DNA of 64,000 nt from assembly GCA_003280605.1 (NCBI GenBank), contig QCEM01000001.1, positions 1 to 64,000 on the forward strand, read 5' to 3'. This stretch comes from SAR116 cluster bacterium AG-355-O21. Its GTDB lineage: Bacteria > Pseudomonadota > Alphaproteobacteria > Thalassobaculales > Thalassobaculaceae. The notes beneath the pieces are model-generated. The model saw only the letters and a list, made by a program, of their open reading frames with translations. It was not told the origin of the DNA and did not search any database. Shown piece after piece: positions 16,285 to 26,006 of the stretch (position 1 is the first letter of the stretch; the number at the start of each line of letters is the position of its first letter). The translations under genes and the position numbers were made by a program.

Positions 16285-17211
16285 ATGGAGACGCCGACAG
16301 TTTTAAGTTTGGATGGCCAAATTGTTCCTTGGGAGCAAGGCACCGTGCATGTGACATCGGCAGCGTTTAAATACGGTGCATCGGTCTTCGAGGGTTTGCG
16401 CGGTTATTGGAACCAAACAGACCAACAATTATATGTTTTTCGTGCCCCAGAGCATTTGCATCGTTTAGAATATTCCCAGCGTTTTCATCGCTTTGATACC
16501 ATTTATGACGCCGCTACCGTCAGCAGTCATATGGTTGACCTGTTGCGGGCCATGGACTGCCGCTCAAATGTGCATATTGTCACCACCGCCTATCTCAAGG
16601 GGGGCGCAAACCCTGGTGTCACGGGACCTGTTGGGCTGGCCATCACAGCTGTTGAACGGGCCGCACCGGATTGGGTTAAAAATGGCGTTTCTGCGCAAGT
16701 CAGCTCATGGATGCGGGTGCCCGATCAAGCCATGCCCATGCGCGTGAAAACCACCGCAAATTATAACAATGGGCGGCTGGCGGCCCTGCAGGCGACCGCC
16801 GATGGTTATGATGCCCCGCTGATGCTTAACGCCCGCGGTAAACTCTCTGAAGGCCCTGGCATGTGTTTCATCATGATCCGGGGCGGCAAAGCCGTTATGC
16901 CAAGCATCACCAATGACATCCTGGAAAGCATCACCCGCGAGACAATCATCCAAATCTTGCGTGAAGACATGTCAATTGAGGTCATCGAACGGGATATTGA
17001 CCGCTCTGAACTGGTCGCGGCCGAAGAGGCGTTTTTCTGCGGCACCGCGTGGGAAGTTACGCCGATCACCAGTATCGACCGCTTAAAAATCGGCAATGGC
17101 CAACCAGGCCCGCTTACACGGCAGCTGCAAAAACACTATTTTGGAATCTGTGATGGGTCGATCACAAAGCACGCAGAATGGCGCTTGCCGATCCATGATC
17201 ATAGGGCCTGA
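16285..17211 (+). CDS. ilvE: Branched-chain amino acid aminotransferase (class IV PLP)
   Basis: A fold-type IV PLP aminotransferase that transfers the amino group between glutamate and Leu, Ile or Val (or a related substrate). At 308 aa the length is normal. Seen motifs are GQIVPWEQGTVHV, YGASVFEGLRGYW, the lysine-bearing MRVKTTANYNNGRL and the glycine-rich LSEGPGMCFIMIRGG. GAGGG lies 10 nt before the ATG; a TTG two codons upstream (16279) is also possible. D-amino acid aminotransferase and aminodeoxychorismate lyase share the fold, but the FEGLRGY motif favours IlvE. A terminator follows. Confidence 0.88.
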   Translation: METPTVLSLDGQIVPWEQGTVHVTSAAFKYGASVFEGLRGYWNQTDQQLYVFRAPEHLHRLEYSQRFHRFDTIYDAATVSSHMVDLLRAMDCRSNVHIVTTAYLKGGANPGVTGPVGLAITAVERAAPDWVKNGVSAQVSSWMRVPDQAMPMRVKTTANYNNGRLAALQATADGYDAPLMLNARGKLSEGPGMCFIMIRGGKAVMPSITNDILESITRETIIQILREDMSIEVIERDIDRSELVAAEEAFFCGTAWEVTPITSIDRLKIGNGQPGPLTRQLQKHYFGICDGSITKHAEWRLPIHDHRA

Positions 17212-17234
17212 TGAGGGCTGTTTTGAGCCTATAA

Positions 17235-17269
17235 AAAGCGCCTATTTTTTAGGCAAACGCTTTCTTTTT
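17235..17269 (+). terminator. Rho-independent terminator after ilvE
   Basis: AAAGCG at 17235-17240 pairs with CGCTTT at 17258-17263, and an inner GCCTA/TAGGC closes on a T-rich loop. CTTTTT follows. It separates the aminotransferase from the nitrogen-regulated glnB promoter. Confidence 0.65.
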
Positions 17270-17349
17270 GACCAAATTCTACCATGAGCTATCCTGCGTA
17301 AAACGTAACTTTGCCATGTTTTTCAATGCCTAAAGGAATTTATTGAATC

Positions 17350-17366
17350 TGGCACACAGCGTGCAT
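17350..17366 (+). promoter_or_regulatory. Sigma54-type promoter of glnB-glnA
   Basis: TGGCACACAGCGTGCAT carries the -24 GG (17351-17352) and the -12 GC (17363-17364) with exactly 10 nt between them. This is the hallmark GG-N10-GC spacing for RpoN-dependent promoters. It is 54 nt before the glnB ATG. NtrC-activated transcription of glnB-glnA under nitrogen limitation is standard in alphaproteobacteria, which supports the reading. No clear NtrC enhancer was identified. Confidence 0.7.
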
Positions 17367-17387
17367 TATTCACGCAACAGTCCATGA

Positions 17388-17759
<372 letters not shown>

Positions 17760-17780
17760 ACTGAATCGTCTACTGCTTAA

Positions 17781-17805
17781 ACCACCAATGCATGAATGCA
17801 GTGGT
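17781..17805 (+). promoter_or_regulatory. Hairpin in the glnB-glnA spacer
   Basis: ACCAC (17781-17785) and GTGGT (17801-17805) flank the inner repeat TGCAT/ATGCA. The element lies in the 104-nt gap between glnB and glnA and has no T-run, so it is not a terminator. It may be an RNA processing or stabilising element that sets the glnA:glnB ratio. This is inferred from position only. Confidence 0.3.
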
Positions 17806-17863
17806 CGGCATTGTCCCCGCGACCATGCCGCGCGAATTCAATAACTGAGAGGGAAACAAAGAC

Positions 17864-19273
17864 ATGTCCGATGTGGCTAGCGTAATGAATATGATTAAGG
17901 AGAACGATGTTAAATTCGTCGATCTCCGCTTCACCGATCCGCGTGGCAAAATGCAACATTTAACGCAAGCCGTTCGGACCGTTGACGAAGACAGTTTGAT
18001 CGAAGGTTTCATGTTCGACGGCTCGTCGATTGCCGGTTGGAAGGCGATCAATGAGTCCGACATGACCCTGCGCCCGGATTTGGCGACAGCGATCATGGAT
18101 CCGTTTGCGGCGCAAGCAACCATGACCATCATGTGTGATGTGCTCGAGCCGTCGACCAACCAAGCCTATGAACGTTGCCCGCGGTCAACGGCGAAGGCAG
18201 CCATCAGCCATATGGGCAGCCTTGGCATCGGCGACACGGCATATTTCGGCCCGGAAGCTGAATTCTTCATTTTCGATGACGTGCGTTTTGCCGCCGACAT
18301 GCACAAGAGCTATTTTGAGGTTGATTCCGCAGAAGGCCCGTACACCAGCGATCGTGAGTTCGAAGACGGCAACCTTGGCCATCGACCTGGCGTCAAAGGC
18401 GGGTACTTCCCAGTACCACCTGTTGATTCCGGCCAAGACATCCGCAGCGAAATGCTGGAAGTAATGGAAGAAATGGGCCTGAAGGTGGAAAAACACCATC
18501 ACGAGGTGGCGCCATCACAGCATGAACTGGGTATCGAATTCGACACCTTGGTTGAAACGGCCGATAACATGCAGAACTACAAATATGTGGTTCACAATGT
18601 TGCCGCTGCTTATGGCAAGTCAGCCACCTTCCTGCCGAAGCCGATTGCCGGTGATAACGGCTCTGGGATGCATTGCCATCAGTCAATCTGGCGTGACGGC
18701 AAGCCGATGTTTGCAGGTAACGGCTATGCCGATTTGTCGGAAACCGCACTTTACTACATTGGCGGCATCATCAAGCACGCACGCGCGATCAATGCTTTTT
18801 CAAACTCCACAACAAACAGCTACAAGCGGCTTGTTCCTGGTTTTGAAGCGCCTGTGCTGTTGGCCTATTCATCGCGGAACCGGTCTGCTTCTTGCCGGAT
18901 TCCGCATGTCAACAGCCCCAATGGTAAACGTGTTGAAGTGCGTTTCCCAGATGCTGCCGGCAACCCGTACCTGACCTTCTCAGCGATGCTGATGGCCGGC
19001 CTTGACGGTATCCAGAACAAAATCCATCCTGGCGACCCAATGGACAAAGACCTTTATGACCTGCCGGCCGAAGAGCTGCAGGACGTCCCAACGGTTGCCA
19101 CCAGTTTGCGGCAAGCGCTTGAAGCGCTCGACGCAGACCGCGCCTTCCTGACCGCAGGTGACGTTTTCACCAACGATCAGATCGACGCCTATATCGAGCT
19201 GAAAATGGAAGAAGTGGTGGCTTTTGAGCAAGCACCGCATCCGATTGAATTTAAGATGTATTACTCATCGTAA
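17864..19273 (+). CDS. glnA: Glutamine synthetase type I
   Basis: GlnA makes glutamine from glutamate, ammonia and ATP as a dodecamer. The 469-residue length is standard. Seen are the N-terminal [15 protein letters not shown], the Asp50-type loop region ([11 protein letters not shown]), the ATP-site run [16 protein letters not shown] and the glutamate flap region [13 protein letters not shown]. The adenylylation tyrosine Tyr398 is in DLYDLPAEE, so GlnE control is expected. GAGAGGGAAAC gives a good ribosome site. It is cotranscribed with glnB and followed by a strong terminator. Confidence 0.98.
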   Translation: MSDVASVMNMIKENDVKFVDLRFTDPRGKMQHLTQAVRTVDEDSLIEGFMFDGSSIAGWKAINESDMTLRPDLATAIMDPFAAQATMTIMCDVLEPSTNQAYERCPRSTAKAAISHMGSLGIGDTAYFGPEAEFFIFDDVRFAADMHKSYFEVDSAEGPYTSDREFEDGNLGHRPGVKGGYFPVPPVDSGQDIRSEMLEVMEEMGLKVEKHHHEVAPSQHELGIEFDTLVETADNMQNYKYVVHNVAAAYGKSATFLPKPIAGDNGSGMHCHQSIWRDGKPMFAGNGYADLSETALYYIGGIIKHARAINAFSNSTTNSYKRLVPGFEAPVLLAYSSRNRSASCRIPHVNSPNGKRVEVRFPDAAGNPYLTFSAMLMAGLDGIQNKIHPGDPMDKDLYDLPAEELQDVPTVATSLRQALEALDADRAFLTAGDVFTNDQIDAYIELKMEEVVAFEQAPHPIEFKMYYSS

Positions 19274-19294
19274 AGCCAACCGAGATAAATCTGC

Positions 19295-19330
19295 AAAAGG
19301 CCGCGTGTAACACGCGGCCTTTTGTCATTT
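19295..19330 (+). terminator. Rho-independent terminator after glnA
   Basis: AAAAGGCCGCGTG (19295-19307) and CACGCGGCCTTTT (19311-19323) form a perfect 13-bp stem with a 3-nt loop, followed by TTTTGTCATTTT. It is a strong terminator 22 nt behind the glnA stop and is nearly symmetrical, so it could also work on the other strand. Confidence 0.9.
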
Positions 19331-19448
19331 TACCCCAAACATTGCAGTAAACGATTGAACTGGCCGTGAATTCGGTTTGAAATCGCTCAGGGTTCGGTGA
19401 AGCATATGCGATGACATTTGCACGCCGATTGGCAGATGGGAGATAGGC

Positions 19449-21005
19449 ATGCAAACCACGCAAGTTCTGCGCCGGGCACTTCAGGTTGACGCCGACGCCG
19501 AGGCGACCGTTTTGGGTAGCCGGCGACGTAATTACCGGCAACTATATGATCGTGTCTCACGCCTTGCAGGAGCTTTACGGGCACTGGGGATCGACAAAGG
19601 TGATCGGGTCGCCATCCTTGCGCTCAACAGCGATCGCTATATGGAATATTTTTTCGCCGTTTGGTGGGCCGGCGCGGTTGTGGTGCCGCTGAACACACGC
19701 TGGGCGACACCGGAACATCATTACGCATTGGAAGATAGCGGTACCAAAGCACTTTTCTATGACCAAGCGTTTAGCGCCAGCTTACCTGAGCTTGCCTCGG
19801 CGCTGCCGGAAAATGCCCCACTTGTCTGTGTCGATGACGGCCCCATGGCCGATGGTGTTCTTGGCCATGATGATCTTATCGCGGCGCATCAAGCAATCGC
19901 CGATGCCGGCTGTAAAGACGATGATTTGGCCGGAATTTTTTATACCGGCGGCACCACCGGCCGGTCTAAAGGTGTGATGTTGAGCCACCGCAACCTGTTG
20001 TTCAATGGCCTGAACTCAGAAGCCTCGATTGGGTATGGCCGCGCACCGCGATATTTACATGCGGCACCGATGTTTCATATGGCCGATTTGCTGAATATTC
20101 TAGCGGTCACCGTCAAGGCCGGGCAGCACAGCTTTATTGCCTCCTTCGATCCGGCTGAAACCCTGAACGTTATGACCACTGAAAAGGTCACCTTGACTCT
20201 GTTGGTGCCAACGATGATTAACATAGTGGTCAACCATAAGGACGCTGACACGGCGACAGATTTAAACTGCCGCGTGATTTACGGTGCCTCGCCAATGCCG
20301 GAAGCCGTATTGCGGGCTTCGATTGCGAAATTTCCGAAATGGGAATTTATCCAAGCCTATGGGATGACCGAATTATCACCTTTAGCGACAACTTTAGCCT
20401 GGCATGAGCATGTCCTTGAGGGGCCGCGTGCGGTGCAGTTGAAATCCTGTGGGCGAGCGGTTCTTGGCTGCGAGTTGAGCATTCTTGGAGCCGACAATCA
20501 GCCCCTGCCAAGTGGCGAAATTGGGCAGATTGCCGTGCGTGGCGACAATGTTATGCAAGGATATTGGAATCGACCCGAAACCACCAAAGAAGTCCTCTAT
20601 GACGGCTGGATGCTGACAGGTGACGCTGCTTATATGGATGAAAATGGTTATGTCTATATTGTCGACAGGGTCAAAGACATGATCATTTCAGGCGGTGAAA
20701 ATATCTACTCAGCGGAAGTTGAACAAGCTGTCTACAGCCATCCGGCAGTTCTGGAATGTGCGGTCATCGGCGTGCCTGACGATAAATGGGGCGAGCGGGT
20801 GCATGCGATCATTCGACTGCGTGACGGCAGCGCCGCCGATGAAGATGAAATTCTGGCCCATTGCCGCACCCAAATTGGTGGCTACAAATGCCCAAGAAGC
20901 GCCAGCTTCACTGACCAACCGCTGCCGCTATCAGGTGCCGGTAAAATCCTTAAAACCGAGTTGCGCAAGCCATTTTGGGAAGGCACCAGCCGCAATGTTG
21001 GTTAA
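19449..21005 (+). CDS. AMP-dependent acyl-CoA ligase
   Basis: An ANL-superfamily enzyme (518 aa) that activates a carboxylic acid to an acyl-adenylate and then to the CoA thioester. The P-loop FYTGGTTGRSKGVMLSH is near residue 163, and YGMTEL, GWMLTGDAAYMDENGYVYI and the C-terminal lysine region GAGKILKTELR are all present. GGAGATAGGC precedes the ATG. The substrate class (medium/long fatty acid, or a short acid such as methylmercaptopropionate, as in DmdB) cannot be told from motifs. It stands alone and converges on the sugar dehydrogenase gene. Confidence 0.88.
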   Translation: MQTTQVLRRALQVDADAEATVLGSRRRNYRQLYDRVSRLAGALRALGIDKGDRVAILALNSDRYMEYFFAVWWAGAVVVPLNTRWATPEHHYALEDSGTKALFYDQAFSASLPELASALPENAPLVCVDDGPMADGVLGHDDLIAAHQAIADAGCKDDDLAGIFYTGGTTGRSKGVMLSHRNLLFNGLNSEASIGYGRAPRYLHAAPMFHMADLLNILAVTVKAGQHSFIASFDPAETLNVMTTEKVTLTLLVPTMINIVVNHKDADTATDLNCRVIYGASPMPEAVLRASIAKFPKWEFIQAYGMTELSPLATTLAWHEHVLEGPRAVQLKSCGRAVLGCELSILGADNQPLPSGEIGQIAVRGDNVMQGYWNRPETTKEVLYDGWMLTGDAAYMDENGYVYIVDRVKDMIISGGENIYSAEVEQAVYSHPAVLECAVIGVPDDKWGERVHAIIRLRDGSAADEDEILAHCRTQIGGYKCPRSASFTDQPLPLSGAGKILKTELRKPFWEGTSRNVG

Positions 21006-21037
21006 AACCCTGATCGATTAACAGGCCGTGACATCGC

Positions 21038-22158
21038 TTAGGGTTGATAGCTGATCCTGTAGATCAGGCCGGTGTAATCATCTGAGACAAGCAATGCCCC
21101 ATCTGCTGTTTCAGTGATGTCTACCGGCCGCCCCAAGGTGCGCTGACCGTCAAGCCAACCGTCGGCAAAAACCACTTTGTCGACGACCTGGCCGGCGGCA
21201 TCGAAAATGATCCGCATGATCCGATAGCCGTTTTTTTGCTGCGGTTCCACGACCCATGCTGGGCCACAAAAGCACTGCCACGATAGCTTTCAGGAAACAT
21301 TGAACCACGATAAAAATGCACTCCGAGCGCCGCTGCATGGGCGGTGAAATTCAGCACCGGCGCGCTCACAGGGCCTGGTGGCTGACGGCGTTGAAAACCA
21401 TTCAGGCGAATATTATTACCGCCGCGCCACGGAAATCCGAAATGCTCGCCTTCATGGTCTAAGCGGTTAAATTCATCGGGCGGAATGTCATCGCCCATGC
21501 CGTCGGCTCCATTGTCGGTGAAAAAAAATTGTCCCGTTTTTGGGTGCCAATCAAAGCCAACCGAATTGCGCACCCCATGGGCGACGGTCAGCAGCGCACC
21601 ATCATCAGGATTAATGCGCACGATCGTGCCTTCCAAACCGCGTGTCAGGCAGATATTGCAAGGCGCACCGATGGCCACATAGAGCTGCCCGTCAGGGCTA
21701 AATTTGGCGTAACGCCAGCCATGGTGGCGGCGATCCGGAAAGCCGCTGTAGACGGTCTGCAATTGATCCATCGGTTCTGTCATCATGGCTGTTTGCGGCA
21801 ACCGCCATTTCACCAATTGATCTTGCAAGGCGATGAATAAATGGCCGCCGTGAATCGCCACGCCGTTTGGTACCGCAAGGTTATCGGCGCGCAGCTCGAC
21901 CTTTTCGGCAAAACCGTCGCCATCGGCATCCAGCACCGAATGGATCTGTGCCTGCCGTGAGCCGACATAGACAATATTGGTGGCGGGGTCGATCGCCAGC
22001 GACCGCGCCCGTGGAACTTTGGCAAAGACTTTAATCTTAAAGCCATCCGGCAAATTGATGCCGTCCAGGAGATCTGTTGCGTGCCCGGTTGCCGCACTGA
22101 AACTGAAAACGGCGAGACCGGCGATCAAAACTGAGAAGACTCTTTGAAACCGTGACAT
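21038..22158 (-). pseudogene. PQQ-dependent sugar dehydrogenase-like gene, frameshifted at a T7/A7 tract
   Basis: The gene codes for a soluble beta-propeller of the glucose/sorbosone dehydrogenase family. It has a signal peptide (FSVLIAGLAVFSFSAATGHA), then LPDGFKIKVFAKVPRARSL and DWHPKTGQFFFTDNGADGMG. The main frame runs well to HGSWNRSKK and then goes out of family. The frame that continues the family sequence (NGYRIMRIIFDAAGQVVDKV..., ending GLIYRISYQP) starts at the same place. The break is at seven T's (21231-21237; A7 on the coding strand), and one extra A would restore it. Either the gene is recently inactivated or the homopolymer was miscalled. Confidence 0.75.
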
Positions 22159-22253
22159 ACCCTCTCCTTTGCTAGATACGGTGGTATCTATGTCACCACC
22201 CCGCTAAGCTGCAAATAGGAATGCAATTGGCAAAGATCAAGCAGGAGGCCCGC

Positions 22254-22892
22254 ATGACGGACAGCGCCACCAGAGACCAAATTTGCGCCCTTGGCCAGTC
22301 AATGTTCGCGCGCGGACTTACTTTTGGCGCATCGGGAAACATCAGCGTTCGGGTCGACGATGGTTGGCTGATGACACCCACGGGATCGACCCTCGGCACC
22401 CTTGAGCCAACACGCTTATCAAAGCTCAATCTGGCCGGTGAACTGATCTCGGGTGATCCACCAACCAAAGAGAGCTTCCTGCATCTCACGATGTATCAAC
22501 AACGACCAAAAGCAGGTGCCGTCGTGCACTTGCACGCGACCCATTCAGTCGCTGTTAGCTGCTTGGACGGCATTGACCCAAACGATGTTTTACCGCCGAT
22601 TACCGCCTATTACGTGATGCGCATCAGACAGTTGCCCCTGGTCCCGTATTTCCCCCCAGGTGATATTGATCTGGCTCGGGCGGTAGGCGAAATGGCGTCC
22701 AAGCACCACGCCGTGTTGCTGGCCAATCACGGCCCCGTGGTCGCCGGTCTGTCACTAGATGATGCCGTTCAAGCCACCGAGGAGCTTGAGGAAACAGCAA
22801 AGTTATTCTTGCTCTTACGGGATCAGAAAACTCGCTTTTTGACCGCCGATCAAGTGGCGGATTTACGCCGTCGGTTTCCGGCAAAAATCTAG
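22254..22892 (+). CDS. Class II aldolase/adducin family decarboxylase (OtnC-like)
   Basis: This 212-residue zinc enzyme resembles 3-oxo-tetronate-4-phosphate decarboxylase and fuculose-phosphate aldolase. Visible are GLTFGASGNISVR, the catalytic-acid region KESFLHLTMY, the zinc histidines in VVHLHATHSVAVSC, and the third His in LLANHGPVV. AGGAGG 5 nt before the ATG at 22254 decides the start; the frame is open 11 codons further. The usual partners (OtnI isomerase, kinase) are absent, so the substrate is uncertain. It converges on the phytanoyl-CoA dioxygenase-like gene with a 3-nt gap. Confidence 0.85.
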   Translation: MTDSATRDQICALGQSMFARGLTFGASGNISVRVDDGWLMTPTGSTLGTLEPTRLSKLNLAGELISGDPPTKESFLHLTMYQQRPKAGAVVHLHATHSVAVSCLDGIDPNDVLPPITAYYVMRIRQLPLVPYFPPGDIDLARAVGEMASKHHAVLLANHGPVVAGLSLDDAVQATEELEETAKLFLLLRDQKTRFLTADQVADLRRRFPAKI

Positions 22893-22895
22893 CGC

Positions 22896-23780
22896 TTAAC
22901 CATCCTCGCCTGCTTGTGCCGCAAAGATAGAGCTGTACCCACCTGACCAATCCGGCGGCAACAAACAAGGCCGCGGATCATGGGCCGCCCAGCGGGCGGC
23001 ACTGCCACGAACCACCTCATAGGTATGCGAAGACGGATCCGGGTGTGCCGTATAGGCCTTGGCGTCGGCTGCGCTGTAACAGTTCAACAAAAGTGGTCGC
23101 GGCAAAGGCGATTTACTGGCCGGCGAATAATGCACCGTGCGGCAATTATGGATCGTGATGCTGCCTGCCGGGCCGGTCAGATAAGCTGCTTTTGACATAT
23201 CAATGGCAGCGGCATCTTGCGGCTGCAAACAGCCTGCCCAGGACCCGCTCTGGTCATATTGGTCATACAACGGGCCAAGATGACTGCCTGGCAGCACCGC
23301 CAGAGGACCGTTCTGCATATCTGTATCAGCCAAATAACAGCCAATGGTGAACACGTTATAATTGGTATGTGGGAAAAACTGGATGTCCTGATGCCATTTG
23401 ACGCTGTCACTTTCGTCAAACCATTTAAAGTTTAGCTTGGCGTGATGAAAGACCACATCCGGACCGGCCAAATCAGCCGCCATATCAGCGATCAGTCCTT
23501 TGGCAAACCGCCAATAGGCCTCATGTTGATCATCAGGGCGTTTTAGGCGCCGAAGAACCGGTCGCTCCGGGCCGTGTCCAGGGCCAATGTCGAAGACAGC
23601 TCCGGGTTTTGTTTCAGACCGGCTGGCATCAACAAATTCAGCGGTCACGGCAACCATTTCTGCCAACACATCTGCCGGTAAAAAACTTTCCAAACAGACA
23701 TAGCCTTGGGAAAAATAGTGCTCGCGTTGCTGCTGACTTAAGACCCGTGGCGGCGCCGCCAAAATCTCTTCAGGCGTCAT
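22896..23780 (-). CDS. Phytanoyl-CoA dioxygenase family Fe(II)/2-oxoglutarate oxygenase
   Basis: A 294-residue double-stranded beta-helix oxygenase. The iron triad is visible as WHQD (His and Asp) and the distal His in TIHNCRTVHYSP; an Arg/Ser pair for 2-oxoglutarate follows. The family hydroxylates many small molecules (phytanoyl-CoA, ectoine, other osmolytes), so the substrate is open. GGGAGAGTTGAG gives a good ribosome site. It lies 56 nt behind the DmdA-like gene on the same strand, so the two may be cotranscribed. Confidence 0.85.
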   Translation of the reverse strand: MTPEEILAAPPRVLSQQQREHYFSQGYVCLESFLPADVLAEMVAVTAEFVDASRSETKPGAVFDIGPGHGPERPVLRRLKRPDDQHEAYWRFAKGLIADMAADLAGPDVVFHHAKLNFKWFDESDSVKWHQDIQFFPHTNYNVFTIGCYLADTDMQNGPLAVLPGSHLGPLYDQYDQSGSWAGCLQPQDAAAIDMSKAAYLTGPAGSITIHNCRTVHYSPASKSPLPRPLLLNCYSAADAKAYTAHPDPSSHTYEVVRGSAARWAAHDPRPCLLPPDWSGGYSSIFAAQAGEDG

Positions 23781-23836
23781 CTCAACTCTCCCTCATCAAG
23801 CGATGGCGCAGATTATGGTTTCTGCGCTCCGCTCAA

Positions 23837-25039
23837 TTATAGGAGGGTTGGCAGGGATTCTGCAATTTCCATCTCGGCGGCCATGAAAGGTGCCATAACC
23901 CGTTGCCCGGCATCCTGGCCCAGCGGCGTTCCCGGCCGAACCAGGGGCATTTCAACAATTTCGCCCTTGAAAATCTGGCCTTCACCTTCGAAGTCAATGA
24001 CCGACCCGATCGACGCATGACCTGTGGCCAACAAGGCCAGCCCAATATTGCCCCGCCGCGGTGAATGACATACCACCCGCACAGCGCCAACCATTTGCCC
24101 CTTCACCCATGCCGGCCACGGATGTTGATTAGGTTTCACCGGCGGGCCATCGAAGACAACCCCGACCAATTGCCGTTGCGGACCATCGGCAGCCCGTCGA
24201 ATTAACGCTGCCTTGCCGACAAAATCATCCTCGCGATCAAGCGAGACAAGCTTCCCCAAACCGACCTCGAAAGGATCGCTGTCGGGCAGATTATCGGAGC
24301 CGAGAGACAACAGACCACTTTCAATGCGCTCAATGAAATTTGGGGCGCCAACACCGATGTCATAAGCCTCACCGGCAGCGACAACCAAATCCCAAAGTGC
24401 ATCACCGTGGCTGCCGTCGCGCAGATAAATTTCAAAGCCGCCCTGTTTTGACCACCCGGAGCGTGCGACCACAACAGGGATGCCCTCGAGCTCGGTTTGC
24501 TCGAACCAGAAGTATTTTAAATCACGGACCCAGGCACCGAACAGATCGGCAACCACATCTTCAGCGCGCGGACCTTGGATTGCCAGGGGGCTAACATCAG
24601 GTTCACAGACGCGCACATCGTAACCACGTTCAGCAGCAATCGCCCGGACCCACAGCAACACGTCGCTATCGGCAATTGATAACCAGAAATGGTCACTGGC
24701 CAGCGGCAGCAGCACCGGGTCGTTAATGATGTTTCCTTGGTGATCGCACAGTGGCACATAGCGGCCCTTACCAACCGAAATTTGCCCCAAGTCACGCGGC
24801 GTCAAATACCGGACCAAGCGTTCGGCATCGGGGCCGCAAATCTCAACCTGCCGTTCCGCCGCCACATCCCACATCGCAACCCCTTGCAATAGGCGTTGAT
24901 ATTCGGCCGCGGGGTCACCAAAACCGGTCGGCAAATACATGTGGTTATAAATTGTAAACTGAGACACCCCGGCGGCAATTGTGCGATCAAAAAATGGTGA
25001 CTTTCGTACCCGTGGACCAAATGTGATTTCGATGCTCAT
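23837..25039 (-). CDS. dmdA: Dimethylsulfoniopropionate demethylase (DmdA-like), GcvT family
   Basis: This 400-residue GcvT-fold protein closely follows the DMSP demethylase branch: RVRKSPFFDRTIAAGVSQFT, IYNHMYLPT, DVSPLAIQGP, ARSGWSKQGGFEIYL and NFIERIESGLLSLGSDN all match the DmdA pattern I know. DmdA passes a methyl group from DMSP to tetrahydrofolate, giving methylmercaptopropionate. True glycine-cleavage T-protein would be shorter (about 360-370 aa) and would sit with gcvH/gcvP, which are absent. The gene follows serB by 67 nt on the same strand. A related DMSP-like or dimethylglycine-type methyltransferase is the alternative. Confidence 0.8.
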   Translation of the reverse strand: MSIEITFGPRVRKSPFFDRTIAAGVSQFTIYNHMYLPTGFGDPAAEYQRLLQGVAMWDVAAERQVEICGPDAERLVRYLTPRDLGQISVGKGRYVPLCDHQGNIINDPVLLPLASDHFWLSIADSDVLLWVRAIAAERGYDVRVCEPDVSPLAIQGPRAEDVVADLFGAWVRDLKYFWFEQTELEGIPVVVARSGWSKQGGFEIYLRDGSHGDALWDLVVAAGEAYDIGVGAPNFIERIESGLLSLGSDNLPDSDPFEVGLGKLVSLDREDDFVGKAALIRRAADGPQRQLVGVVFDGPPVKPNQHPWPAWVKGQMVGAVRVVCHSPRRGNIGLALLATGHASIGSVIDFEGEGQIFKGEIVEMPLVRPGTPLGQDAGQRVMAPFMAAEMEIAESLPTLL

Positions 25040-25106
25040 CGGCTCTATCCCTAACGCACCGCCAGCTTGGCGGCGAAAAAGGAATATCCGAATGATTCTG
25101 AGGGAA

Positions 25107-26006
25107 TTAGTTTACTTCCGCCGCTTCGGTGGCGAATTCGGACAATTTATAGCCTTGAAGATATAAAAGTGCCGTTAAATCACCATGATCAATTCGGTAC
25201 TTGGCCGCCGCACGCACCGCGGGTTTGGCCCGGAAGGCCACGCCCAGTCCCGCACCTGAGAGCATCGCGAGATCATTGGCACCATCACCCACAGCCAGCG
25301 CCGCCGCCGCTGTGCACTGCAGCTGGCCGCACAGCGCCATTAAGGCCTGCTGCTTGGCGTCTTGACCAAGAATCGGCAAGCTGACCGTGCCGGCAATTCG
25401 GCCATCGACAATATCAAGGGTATTGCCGCGATGGCTGTCAAACCCCAGCAACCCGGCCACATGTTCGGTGATTGCTGTAAAGCCACCGGAGACGAGGGCA
25501 CAATGACTGCCGTTGGCGCGCATGGTTTTGACCAAGGTTTCGGCCCCGGCGGTCAGTCGAATGGTGGCCCGTAGATCATCTAACAATGTTGCCGGTTGCC
25601 CGGATAATCTGGCGACCCTGGCCTGCAACGCTGCTTCAAAATCAAGCTCACCGCGCATGGCCCGGGCGGTCACGGCAGCAATTTCATCACCAATCCCGAT
25701 CATTGCCGCCAAATCATCAAGGCTTTCACCAACGATGATGGTGGAATCCATATCGGCAATCAGCAGGCGCTGGCGTTGTGGTGCATGTGGCAACCAGTTG
25801 TGATCAATCGGTCGCTCGCCCAAACATGCGGCAACACCTTGCCGCAGCGCTGCGGCAGCCGGCCCTGCAAGATCGAACTGATGGCTGATTGCCGGTGCCA
25901 AGCAGACTTCCGAGACAGGGCTTAAAACATCACGCAACGCCGCCAATACGCCAGCATCAATTATCGGTCGGCACGGATCACAGGTCAGGATCAGAGCCGC
26001 TGACAT
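25107..26006 (-). CDS. serB: Phosphoserine phosphatase
   Basis: SerB dephosphorylates phosphoserine, the last step of serine synthesis. This HAD-fold protein of 299 aa has motif I LLIADMDSTIIVGES (nucleophile in DMDST, residues 85-89), motif II LVSGGFTAITEHVA and motif III GDGANDLAMLSGAG. The N-terminal extension of about 80 residues is of the ACT-like type seen in proteobacterial SerB. Its ATG overlaps the glcF stop (TAATG), so it is coupled to the glycolate oxidase genes. Coupling of serine synthesis to glycolate oxidation is unusual and suggests shared C2 to serine flux. Confidence 0.95.
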   Translation of the reverse strand: MSAALILTCDPCRPIIDAGVLAALRDVLSPVSEVCLAPAISHQFDLAGPAAAALRQGVAACLGERPIDHNWLPHAPQRQRLLIADMDSTIIVGESLDDLAAMIGIGDEIAAVTARAMRGELDFEAALQARVARLSGQPATLLDDLRATIRLTAGAETLVKTMRANGSHCALVSGGFTAITEHVAGLLGFDSHRGNTLDIVDGRIAGTVSLPILGQDAKQQALMALCGQLQCTAAAALAVGDGANDLAMLSGAGLGVAFRAKPAVRAAAKYRIDHGDLTALLYLQGYKLSEFATEAAEVN

